Shown: piece after piece, positions 49,501 through 59,885 of the stretch
Layout of the letters: every line of letters begins with the position of its first letter
Numbering within the stretch: position 1 is the stretch's first letter
Program-made: the position numbers and the translations under genes
DNA from: Chamaea fasciata
Lineage: Eukaryota; Chordata; Aves; Passeriformes; Sylviidae
DNA length: 64,000 bases
Assembly (NCBI GenBank): GCA_029207755.1
Contig: JARCOQ010000003.1
Location: forward strand, 46,210,144 to 46,274,143
Direction: 5' to 3'
Notes under the pieces: generated by a model
The model's input: only the letters and a program-made list of their open reading frames with translations
The model's database searches: none
Told to the model about the DNA's origin: nothing

Positions 49501-52260
49501 GCCATTTGAAAAAATATGGACATAACTAATCTGTTCAGCACATAGTTCAACACCCTACAGGGCTGGTAGCAAACAAACTACGTTCTCTTTCTTTGTTTCA
49601 CAAATAAATAGAAAATATTATTGAAATAGTTGCTTTAACAGAGGATTGCAAATCTGATGTCATTGGACATTTTGTGACTATTCTACTGTTCTCAGCCATT
49701 ATTATTAGCAGCAGGGTTTTTTCAGGTTTTTTATTTTTTTTTCTGTTTGGGAGTAGCTTGTTCTTGTAATTGATCCCTGCAGGGATTTTGTTTCTCAAAC
49801 TTCCTTTTAAAAGGATATTTCCAATTAGGCCAGCAGTCTGTTTATATGCTGGCATAAAAGAAGCATGCCACTTTCAGTAGAATGAATCAATTTTTAGATT
49901 GTGAAGAAAATGTGTTAAGGATCAAAGTTTTTAAAAAAACTAGCAAGAAATCTTATCACAAATGAAAAAAAAATCTTTCTGCAGTGAAGAAAAATCTTTG
50001 TAAGAATTTGGTTACAGATCTAAAGCCATCAGAAAGCAGACTCCAAAGAAAAGATATGTTCATAGTTTTTGGTTTAAATGTACTGAGAAGAAATGCAGTG
50101 CCAAAACTAGAAAAAAATGTTTTTGTTAGTGATATCTGTTATTTTTCTATGAAGAACCACAGCTAAAAATACAATTATATGCTGTGATGACATGTTTCTA
50201 GTATTGGGGGGAAAAGCAAGGAGGAGTGAAGGGGTAGCAAAACTTACCAGATGCTGACCATTTTGTCTGTGGTCATGCTAATAAAGAAAAACTCTTATTC
50301 GTAACATTTTTTAAGGATGATTATATTTTGCCTAAAATTATTTATTACTGCATTATTCTGCTTTCATCAAGTTTCACATATAAAGCACAATAGAGGCTTT
50401 ACCTGGACACCCAGTACATTTCCTACTTAATTTCCAAATATAGCTGTGCTAGTGTTTAGAAACAAGTGTACTATCAGCAGTGAGAGATAATTCCTATAAA
50501 AAAACTGTTTTCTTTTTGGAGACCAGAATTAACTCAGTAAAACTTTGTATTCACTTGCTGCACTCAGTAGTTGCTGTATTCAAATGTCATTTACAACACA
50601 GACTATAGTTTATAAAGTTTTCATTAATGCACTAGTTTTATTGATGCAAGTGTATTTTACCAGTTGTCTTCAGTATTGCTTTGCTTTAAAGATTAGCTGT
50701 ATGAAATAGTACTGATATGACTGGAGTTTCAGAATTGCCTTTTAGTTACTTTTATTGATCACCCTTTACTTACTTCATTGAATTTGCAAAGGTCATTTAA
50801 ATAACTCCTCTCAATATGTGAACCCTGAAGACCTAGTAATTAAAATTAGTCTGTGGTCTAAACCTTTGTGTCGACAGACTAATTGAGGTATAACTCAGGG
50901 TTAAAATGCCTGGTTTTATTGGATTGTTCCACCAGCTTGTTTCTAGATCCTGAATCATATCTCTGATGTAGGTCTTATCCATGTAATTGGGATTTCTCAT
51001 ATGCACAGGAGGCAAGTGAACTGCATTTCCCAGGATTCCTACTGTTTATGTGTGACTCTGATGCATGAGGGCTGTCCTTTGCCTGAGCTGATGCAAAGCA
51101 GAGCTCTCACCCTTCTGTAATCTCCTGCTGGCTGGTCAGCTGAGTAACAGCAGGAGAGCGATGGCACACCACCCACAGTGCTGTGACACTTCCATTCACA
51201 CTCTTTCACTTCACCTAAGATGAAAAGTATCTCTGCCTTCCTGAGCTGACATCTTCACCTCTCACTCTCTCCTGGTTATTAAGCTGTGGCAGAGACAGGT
51301 TTTCAATAACTTGTCACTTCCACCAGTCAAATAAAATTGTGTATCAATTCTGATTGCATTCCTGGGGTTTTCGCAGCAATTTCAGCTCCAGTTGAGAGAA
51401 AAGAAGCCCCGATATAGTCCAAAATGATAGTCCCTAGATGTCCCTACTCCTGGTACAGAAGTGGTTTAGCTCTCATTATCATCATTTTTCAGCTCTTATT
51501 TCAATAGAGATTCATGTCTATAGCTATCCTATAGCACAGGCTGCATCTGTAGATTTCAAAGCAATGGGATTTTTTTTATGCTGGATGTAGTCTAAGTGTT
51601 CATTGGTGGGAACAATTATTCAAATTACTGTTATTAGTACTTTTTGCACAAATGCAGACCATAATTGACTAAAAAAAGCCCCAAAGGAATAGAAGTACTT
51701 TTCGGCGGAAATGAAAACTGACAAGCTCCTACAGCCAGGAAAGGGCACAAAAATGTAATTCCTGTTAAAAGTTGTTGTAAACCTTTTTTATTGTAGGTAA
51801 GAGACCTTCAGAAGATGAAAACTTTAAAACCTGTGATTACATTTTTATTGAATTTCAGGTGTGAATGTTGTGAAGTAAGCCTTTTTCATTACAGTTGTTC
51901 CTGATACAAATAACATTTGATCTGGCAAGGTAAATATGTTCTCAGAGTCTATAATAGCAGAGAACGAGTATTTAATTTCTCTGGTACTGGATTCTTCCAT
52001 TGCAAAAGACTTAGTGACAAACATATCCTTCTCTCAGAATAAATTTAAAAACTATACATTTTTCTACACTTGAAAATATTTTAGACAGCTGAAACTCATT
52101 GGACCCTCTAGTCCACCTCTTTGCTTAATAGGAGTTTCTTTCTTAAAGTACTTCTGACTTGCCAGTTTATTCTGTTTAGGTTGTTTGCCATTTTGGCACT
52201 TTAAGAACTTGCTCTAGAGCTTCAAATGTGTCCTAAAAACTAACAGTTCAAGGTGCCAGA

Positions 52261-52400
52261 TGTCATAGTATAACCCCCAGCTGAAACCAGGACACCAGGA
52301 TATAAATTTCCTTTTGCTCGAATATAATTGAGTACCCTCCTTAAAACACTAAATAAAGTCCTCCCTTTCTTGGAGCTGCACTGTTGGGGGTTTGCCCCTG
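52261..52400 (+). mobile_element. Compact LTR-like remnant, sense
   Basis: It starts TGTCATAGTATAACCCCCAG followed by CTGAAACCAGGACACCA, which resembles the opening of some avian LTRs. Within 100 bp come a TATAAAT (52301-52307) and an AATAAA (52352-52357), in LTR order. It then reads into GGAGCTGCACTG and a short GC-richer stretch. At 120-140 bp it is far shorter than a normal LTR, which suggests a large deletion in U3. No target duplication was found and the right end is uncertain. Confidence 0.4.
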
Positions 52401-55400
52401 CCGTCAGCCTCTTCATTATTTTTGAGACACTTGTGCTTCATTGCTGTGAATAATTTATTTGAAGATGTAAACACAGCCTGTGAGAATAATAATGTTTCGC
52501 TTACTCTATTACAATTTCTGAAATTACTTGGTACCCTTCTACACTTCAAATATTTCTCCTGTTCTTGTCAGTTTGTTTAAACAATATATTTCCTCACTGT
52601 CTTTCCATAACTTAATGACTTCTACTCCTCAAACTTTTCTATTACTTTTTCTTTAATCTTTAGTTATTTTGTAATTATCTTGTACAGATTAAATCGGCTG
52701 GAACAAAACTCTATTACGCTGTTGTAAGACCAGATGTATCTTTCAACATTTCACTCTTCTCAATATGAAATATAGATATTCACATAAGGCTGTAGGTGAT
52801 GAAGATGTCTAAGGTAAACTGAAATTAATTTATAACTAAAAGGTAAAATCTTGTTTTGGTAAAAAAAAAAAGAAAAAAAAAAGTCAATTTCTTTTTTCTT
52901 TTGTTCGTATGTTAAAACTTCAAAACCTCAAAAGAACTTCCCCCCTTAACTGCAATATATGTTATTACTAGTGCTGAAGTAGTGTGAGGCAAATAGCTCA
53001 CATGTAGGCTTAAAGTGTTAAGGATATCAGGTTCTGCAGAAGCAATTTGAAAGTCTTCGCTTGAAATCTATTCCTGATTGAGATGTTTTCAGTTTACCTG
53101 TTAAAAAATTATTAAAATAAGATTAATTCAAATAAAAAGAAACACAGCAAAAGATCATGTCTCTCCAAAGAAACTTTCTTTTGTAATTTCTCCAAATTTC
53201 ATGGTTAATATTATGAACTACCAAGTTAATTTGGATAGGTAATATTTTAAATTAATATGATTATGAAATATAGAAAAATTGTAGAAAGGAATTTCTCAGA
53301 AGGATGATGTTTTTAATTCTTTCTCATTACCCACTAATTTTCTTTTTATATATACTCTGATTCTGTAGTCTCAGATTTGTAACTGATATTCCATTACGGA
53401 AGTCAAAATCAATAGCATTGACTTTTTTTTTTTTTTTTTTTTTCCACATTGGCAGTTGCACAGATATTTGTGAAGTATTTTTTCCCTATCAGGACCAGTG
53501 AGTTTTCCAAAAGATGCTACTGGGAAGCATTTTGGTATTGCAGAGGGACTATCCATTGTTCCTGCACTGATGTAGTGAAGAAGTAAATGTAGTATCCATT
53601 AGCAATGACTGAGTATCCATTTTCTTTCTATTATTTTAGCCCTTGTCCACAGTTTACTTGCTGCCTGGCATATAGGATTCTGACTTATTAACAAATGTGA
53701 GAAAAGAAAATATTATTTCTAGTCAAATAGGTTTTTCTATGAAATTTAGTTCCAAGATCTGTCAAAGTAGTTTTGCTACAAGTGTGTGTGCTTTATATAG
53801 AAAATACACAAAAAACCTTTTTTGATACTAAGAGTTTTCTAACTTAAACACTTAATTTCTTGGGTTGTATTCTGACTCACTGGAAATCTCAAAACCAATT
53901 TTTTCCCTGTAAAAGTACAATTTCCAGGAAGTACAGATATTTGCATTAAAACTTTCTGTAGAAATATTGTGTTGGTAAAAATCAATATGAATTTTTCAGG
54001 TAGATTTTACTCTATGGGTGGTGAATTGATTTCATTTTCATCTGGACTCAGTGTGCCCTGGAAGTTTCTTGCCTCTGAATATTGAGGCAGTTGTACGAGC
54101 CAGAAAACAAAAATGGAACTTGCAAACACTGTACGGCTTTATTGTCTGTGACAGAGTGCTCTAAGTGCTGTAAGTCATTGCAGTCCACTAAAGGTGAGGC
54201 AGATTTAAATACCACAGCATGTCAGAAATTCCTTCAGGAAGAGAGAGTTCACAATTCACTCATGTCCAGTTTCTGGTTCTTTAATTGACACTGTTTGCTA
54301 CAAGAGGAATTTGCAAGCAAAAATAAATCACATATGTTGTTGTAATAGAAATATAAAGTATGTGTTGATTGAAGTTTTTCCTAGAATTCTGTAAAGTTTC
54401 AGTAACCATTTTTACTCCCAACCAACTATTGCACATACCTGTAGATTGCATTCTGACAATTGTTATCAGAAAAAAAGCAGCCAAATTTGCTACATATGGC
54501 TGGTTCCATTTTGTGCCAGGGAATCCTGTGTGCAGCCCTGCATGGCTGGAAAAGGTCCGAGAAGCTTCAGAGATTCTGCTGAAGTGCCCTAGGGGATCTC
54601 AGATGGAGATACAGATACAGACGAAAAAGTAAATGAGAAATTGGCAGTAAGCCAAGAGGAGTGTTCAGATGAAGGAGACTGACCACCCTCAGGACTTCTG
54701 TTGGAGCTTGGTTTATTTGTTCATTTCCAGTTAATATCCTTATCATTTGGTGCTCTATAAAAGGAACAGCCTGTGTGTACAGGATCTCCATTGCCACCCA
54801 GAAAATCCTTATCAGCTCAATTAGTATCCATGAAGGAAATCTGCCCCAGTCTAATTCCTAAATTTATTCAAAATAGAAGGTATTTGGGGATTACAGGTTC
54901 TGCTTAGTATGCTACAGCTGATGCAATAAAATTGGGCACCTTGAGCAACTGCAAGCCTAAGTGTTAAGGACCAATTTGGGGATGCAAATTGCTTCTTCCT
55001 CAGAGTTGCTGAAATCTTACTCAAGTTTGTGTTATTGCTAATGTTGCACAGGCATTCAAGGCAGGAAGGACAGAGACTGCTAAAAGCTGCTGTCTCCCTG
55101 TTTGTGCAGTGATACAACTCCTGCTGCTGCTGCTCTCCCTGAGTGAGATGTGTGTGATACCAGTGCAGAGAGAGGTACCAAATCTCCTGGAAAGTAACAA
55201 GCTGAGCAAAGCCTGTTGTTTCTCAGCCACCAATGTACCTCTTGTGCCAGAGAGCCAGTAAGGAATCTCAGTGCAGCCTGCCTCCTCAGGAGAGAGAGAG
55301 CTAACTGTGTGCTACAGGCAGGCACTCAAGTTAGAGAGAATTTATTCCTCTCATTAAGCACACAGAAAATGGACGAATGCTGTAGTAGAAGCTCACTGAA
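52401..55400. other. Unique non-coding DNA, no gene seen
   Basis: AT-rich sequence with an A-run broken by G near 52861-52882 and a T21 run at 53423-53443. The open frames on both strands at 54850-55470 overlap each other, and none is recognisable. Confidence 0.5.
53423..53443. repeat. Poly-T tract (T21)
   Basis: Uninterrupted homopolymer of 21 T. Confidence 0.93.
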
Positions 55401-55497
55401 AGATATAGATTATATAGATACAGATACACATATAGATGATATAAATATAGATGATATGGATAGATAGATAAAGATATAGATATAGATATAGATATAG

Positions 55498-55530
<33 letters not shown>

Positions 55531-55559
55531 CATATAGATATAGATAGATATAGATATAG
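55401..55559 (+). repeat. Compound (GATATA)n / (ACATAT)n microsatellite
   Basis: About 160 bp of hexamer and tetramer units: degenerate GATA units first, then (AGATAT)n, then (ACATAT)n, then back to (AGATAT)n. The plus-strand open frame ending here gains an Asp/Ile/Thr repeat and is not a gene. Confidence 0.93.
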
Positions 55560-56415
55560 TGCTGCTCACAGCATGATTGTAGTTGGATGGCTACATGTAG
55601 TGGATCTTTGGATTCTCTGATTTGTCTTCCTAGTTATTTCTTCCCTTGTGTCTTACAAAAAATGGCTATGGAAAAAAAAAAAACAAAATTTGGTGTGTAT
55701 AATTAGTACAGGAGAATTGGGGGAGCCATAAGAGAAGTTGATAACCATTCTGTTATTGTTTCACAAATATTCCATAATCTTTGAGAAAACATTCTAATAG
55801 AAATGTATATGTATGTTTGCACATGAATACACATATTCTCACACGCAATGTTTTTACTTGTAATTGACCTGCACAGCTCTGATAAACCTGTCTCTGATGA
55901 TAAACTGTTGTTAGAAGAAGTTAAAGATGTGGTCTGAGAGAAAAGAGAGACTCTTGCCAGCAGTCTCTGTAAATACACATAGATATTGTAGTGAAATCTG
56001 TAGCAATAACCCCCATAATCAATATATCAAACTGTCCTCTCTTCCCTCCTGTTATAATGTACTTTTAACTTTCCAAAACCTATTCATTTAAGTAAGCTAG
56101 ACTGTATGTGTTTGTATAAGTGCAAAAATGCACAATATATTGATCCCTGGCAAGAATCAAAGTAGTGATCTGTTTGGTACATGGATACTGCCAAACTGGA
56201 AAAGTGAAAGAGAGTGTTTGGCCGGATAACCAGTGCAGGGGTGCCTTGCAGTCGTGGGGTAACAGGAATATGTCACTCTGAGGAAAAGGTTTCCTCCTGA
56301 ATGTAAAGCAGACTTCTAACACCATGAGGTATAGAGCTGGCAGGGTTGCCAAGTACAGATGAGCCAGTAATTGAAGGACCTGGACAATTGCCCTTGATAG
56401 GAAATGTGTTCTGTC
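55560..56415. other. Unique spacer, no gene seen
   Basis: No exon or recognised repeat apart from a short A-run near 55671-55682. Confidence 0.5.
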
Positions 56416-56507
56416 AAAAAAAAAAACAAAAAAAAAAAAAAAAACAAAACAAAAAAAAAAAAAAAAAAAAAACCAAAAAAACAAAACAAAACAAAAAAAC
56501 ACAAAAC
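56416..56507 (+). repeat. A-rich tract with single C interruptions
   Basis: About 90 bases of A runs separated by C or CC. Frames through it encode poly-Lys or poly-Phe only. It may be the tail of an unrecognised retrocopy, but no AATAAA precedes it. Confidence 0.92.
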
Positions 56508-58201
56508 CATGCTGCAATATTTGCAGCATTAACTTATTTTAAAAGGTTAGCCATCTAACACTTAGCTTTACTGAAAAACATGATCCATGACTTCTGTTTT
56601 GGTACTTGATATAATTCTATTGGATTCTATATTAAGATATTCAATCCACATGAAACTATATTTTATGTTTGCTTGGACAGAGTAGTTTGAGATGTTTAGA
56701 GATATTAAAAAATTAAAGACAAATTGGCAATTCTTTGAGAGTTGAGGAAATGAAAAATTAATTATATGGACTAAGTGCTTTTGTAAATAATTACCTATAG
56801 TCTTCACAATTAAATACATTTCAGGTTTTTTTCCTACTTCAATAGAGAAACTGAGGCACAAAGCAGCTAAAAGCCAATATCATAAAGTTTATATGAGTCT
56901 TCATTTTGATGTTCCCCTTGAGCCATCTTTGAATTTCTGCATTTTCCATACATAGAAGTCAATAGCTTAGGGTGACAAGCTTTGCTAGCACCATTGAAAA
57001 TTATATCACGAGGAACTTAGTTTCAAAGTCATATAGTCACAGTAAGAACTAGAAAAAAAATGTTGACTACTAAACTAAATGGTTGACCTGACTCTCATTA
57101 GTGCTAGCAATGTGGATGGGAGCACTCCCTTCTCAAAAGGCTGTGTGGCAGAATCCCCACGTTGGGGGATTGGGGAGTTTAGCCCTAAAGTTATCACCTA
57201 ACTTCTTTTTCCTTAAAAATTGATTAATTGATCCTCCAAAACCCTGGGACTCTGGAAAAACCTCAGCTCCATCTAGTTATCTGAAGTTTGAAAGTTTTAG
57301 TTTTAATTATAACCCAAATGAGAATGATATGAGTGAGCATGAGATACACTTATGGGACAGTATTGAATGCCATATACCACATGTTAATGGTTTCTAAAAA
57401 CACACCAGTATAATTAGCATAGCCTTTTATCTGATTCTGCCACTGGACATATACTCCCATATTGTCTCTAATGGTTTACTCCTGTGCATCAAGACAGAGA
57501 TTTCAGTCACATCTTTAAAGCACTGATGGTTTAATTTCTTCGGTGACAGTTCTTCTGATTCTTCAGATGGATCAAAAATGAGTGCTACTGGATCAGTTTT
57601 TCACTTTGGGCATGGATACCATTTAGAGGACCAAGGGAAACACACTCTCTTGCAATTCAGTTTCTTCTCCTGAACCTCCTGTGGGCCTTTTAGGTCAGTA
57701 CTGCAGCAGTGGTTGACGGAAAAAAAAGTCTGATGCTTGATACAAGCCTTTTAAAAAAGAGTTGTAGAAAGTTGTTCTTTGAACAATTTCTTATAAGATC
57801 ATGCCTGCACCTCACTAGAGGAACAGATAACTTCACATTTTAAGCCTTACAAGGAGAACTGGCCAGAAAGCTTCAGATAATTTCCACTGAAAATTTCCAC
57901 TGCTAAATCCATTTTTCAGGAAATGGAAGACTTTCTCTGGAATCTAGCAATTCTACTTACATCTTTTGGATGTAAAAGGGTGTAAATTCATTATGTAGAT
58001 TAATGATTAATTAAGTACTGATATTTTTAAAATTTAAATATTTCAAACACTTTATGACATTGTGAAAGTAAAGTGTTTTGACACTGAAATAGTTTTACTA
58101 CATTGTCAATACAAAAACTTGCTTGAATTCCAAAGAAAATAAATTAGAAAGAAGCCTCAAACCTGTCTGAATTTGAACTATTGCCTTTTCATTCCAAGGG
58201 G
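56508..58201. other. Unique non-coding DNA, no gene seen
   Basis: AT-rich sequence. An AATAAA near 58137 is discussed with the poly-A tract that follows. Confidence 0.5.

Positions 58202-58248
<47 letters not shown>
58202..58248 (+). repeat. Pure poly-A tract (A47)
   Basis: 47 uninterrupted A bases. An AATAAA lies about 60 bases upstream, farther than the usual 10-30 for a genuine mRNA tail. It may be the tail of a young retrocopy or simply a slippage-expanded homopolymer. Length in the assembly may be unreliable. Confidence 0.95.
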
Positions 58249-58249
<1 letters not shown>

Positions 58250-59690
58250 AACCTTCATCGGAAAAAAAAGGAATTTTCACATTCCTTGTTTTATTCTTGG
58301 CTTGTCTTGAGCTGCTCCAAATATTCTATCAAATTAGTATTTTAAAAGGTTTCTCTTCTCCCAGTCACAGTTACCATTTTTACACTGACAAGTCCATATA
58401 GTTTTTGCTGTTTCATTAAGAATGCCAGGAAAAAGTCTGTAATTGGAAAATTGGTTTTAAAACGGTAGTTTTAGAAGTCCAGGTGCACTTTACCCTCCCT
58501 TTGCCTGAAGACATGCATTAATTATGGCCTCAGGGATACCTGGAAACCAAATTTAGTTTCACTGTGCTAAGAAAATTACAACTATCTTTAGATGTACCCA
58601 GTATTTTTCCATAGTTCGTAGAGCACTATTTTGAAGCTCTGCTATCAATCACAAAATTATATTTCAATTAGATTGTAGATTTCAAAAGCTTCAGTAGAAA
58701 TAGGTAATACAGAGTCAGAGAGAAAAATATTTTCCACGCTGAGATCTGGAAGCAGCTGGACTTCCTGTAAGTCCAAGGCATTTATTTCATTGGAGACATC
58801 AATTACATTAGACATATTGGACCAATACCTTTCAGATAAGCTACTAAAATTATGAGGAGAGATTTTTCATGGAATTTGAGAAAGCAGTTATTGGTTTGAG
58901 ATGATTTGTTGAATTCTCTGTTTAGTATATCTGGTCAGCCATGCAATGGCTAAGGAGATCAAGGGACCCCCACTTGTGCAGTGTTTGTGTAAGAAGGAGC
59001 TGTATTTGGTTCAAGAGATCTCCTTCCATTTGCTGCTTTACAGAAAGTGTCATCACATTGCTGGGAGAGGATGTGGCACAGAGGAACAGCTCCTTAACAT
59101 GTAAACGTTGGCTGGACATTCACAGAGGCCGATGCTGAAAGGGCAAAGTGATCTACTGACCATATTTATTGTCAGGGCTGGTAAATGGTCAAAGTTTGCT
59201 CCTCAGCCAGAAGAATTAACTTTTTCAATTCTTTGTTTAACAATTATATTTTCCTTCTAGTATTCTTTTCTAGTCTATAATGAACTACAGGAGATTGAGA
59301 GATTAAAAGTCCCAAAATAATAGCAACAAAAACCTACCACACACAGTCTTAAAAAAAAAATAGCCGTATTAAATCTGTTGAATGAGATTAGGATCAGTTA
59401 TGCCACAGACTGGTGGAAATATGCTAGGTTATGAATGGGGTTCTTCATGGGGTTTTTTTACCATTTTGGTGTGTGAATACAGTGTTCATTCATTCAGAAA
59501 AATATGTTACACCTTACTGTTGGGAGCTTTATACAATGAATTTCCAACATTTTATAAAAAATTCAGATGAATGTCAGTAGTAGAAAATAGTTTCAGCAGA
59601 ATTTATTTCCTTGGAATTCCTTCAGAATTAAACCATCTCTATTTGTCCAGTGGTCAGTGCTACAGAACTAGTTGTCATCTTTCTCTGACA
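58249..59690. other. Unique non-coding DNA, no gene seen
   Basis: AT-rich sequence with no recognisable exon or repeat. Open frames on both strands overlap at 58922-59138. Confidence 0.5.
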
Positions 59691-59885
59691 GAAAGAAAAG
59701 AAAAGAAAAGAAAAGAAAAGAAAAGAAAAGAAAAGAAAAGAAAAGAAAAGAAAAGAAAAGAAAAGAAAAGAAAAGAAAAGAAAAGAAAAGAAAAGAAAAG
59801 AAAAGAAAAGAAAAGAAAAGAAAAGGAAAGGAAAGGAAAGGAAAGGAAAGGAAAGGAAAGGAAAGGAAAGGAAGGAAAAGAAAAA
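59691..59885 (+). repeat. (AAAAG)25-(GAAAG)9 pentanucleotide array
   Basis: After a GAAAG start come 25 perfect AAAAG units (59701-59825), then 9 GAAAG units (59826-59870), then GAAGG and AAAAG. All four frames listed across it encode Lys/Arg/Glu or Phe/Leu/Ser repeats and are artefacts. The purine strand is the plus strand. Confidence 0.97.

Larger units (their letters stand above)
40939..52260. other. Unique non-coding DNA, 11.3 kb, no gene seen
   Basis: AT-rich, with a GC-richer patch at about 42220-42400 and possible conserved-element-like sequence at 44930-45070. It also holds a small tandem duplication at 43585-43629, an AT quasi-palindrome at 46434-46466, an (ATTG)6 run at 46571 and a GC-richer patch at about 51000-51350. 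The longest open frames (110-138 codons) match no family I know. Confidence 0.5.

Noticed and set aside
51010..51040. GAACTGCATTTCCCAGGAT, like the ACTACAATTCCCAG promoter motif
   Set aside because: It mismatches the motif core and no other promoter feature is nearby.
52080..52135. CCCTCTAGTCCACCTC, like an antisense CR1 tail
   Set aside because: The similarity is limited to a few bases, and the rest of the CR1 3' region does not follow.
56080..56529. 149-codon minus-strand frame with a hydrophobic Phe stretch
   Set aside because: The apparent membrane segment is poly-T read as Phe from the A-rich tract.
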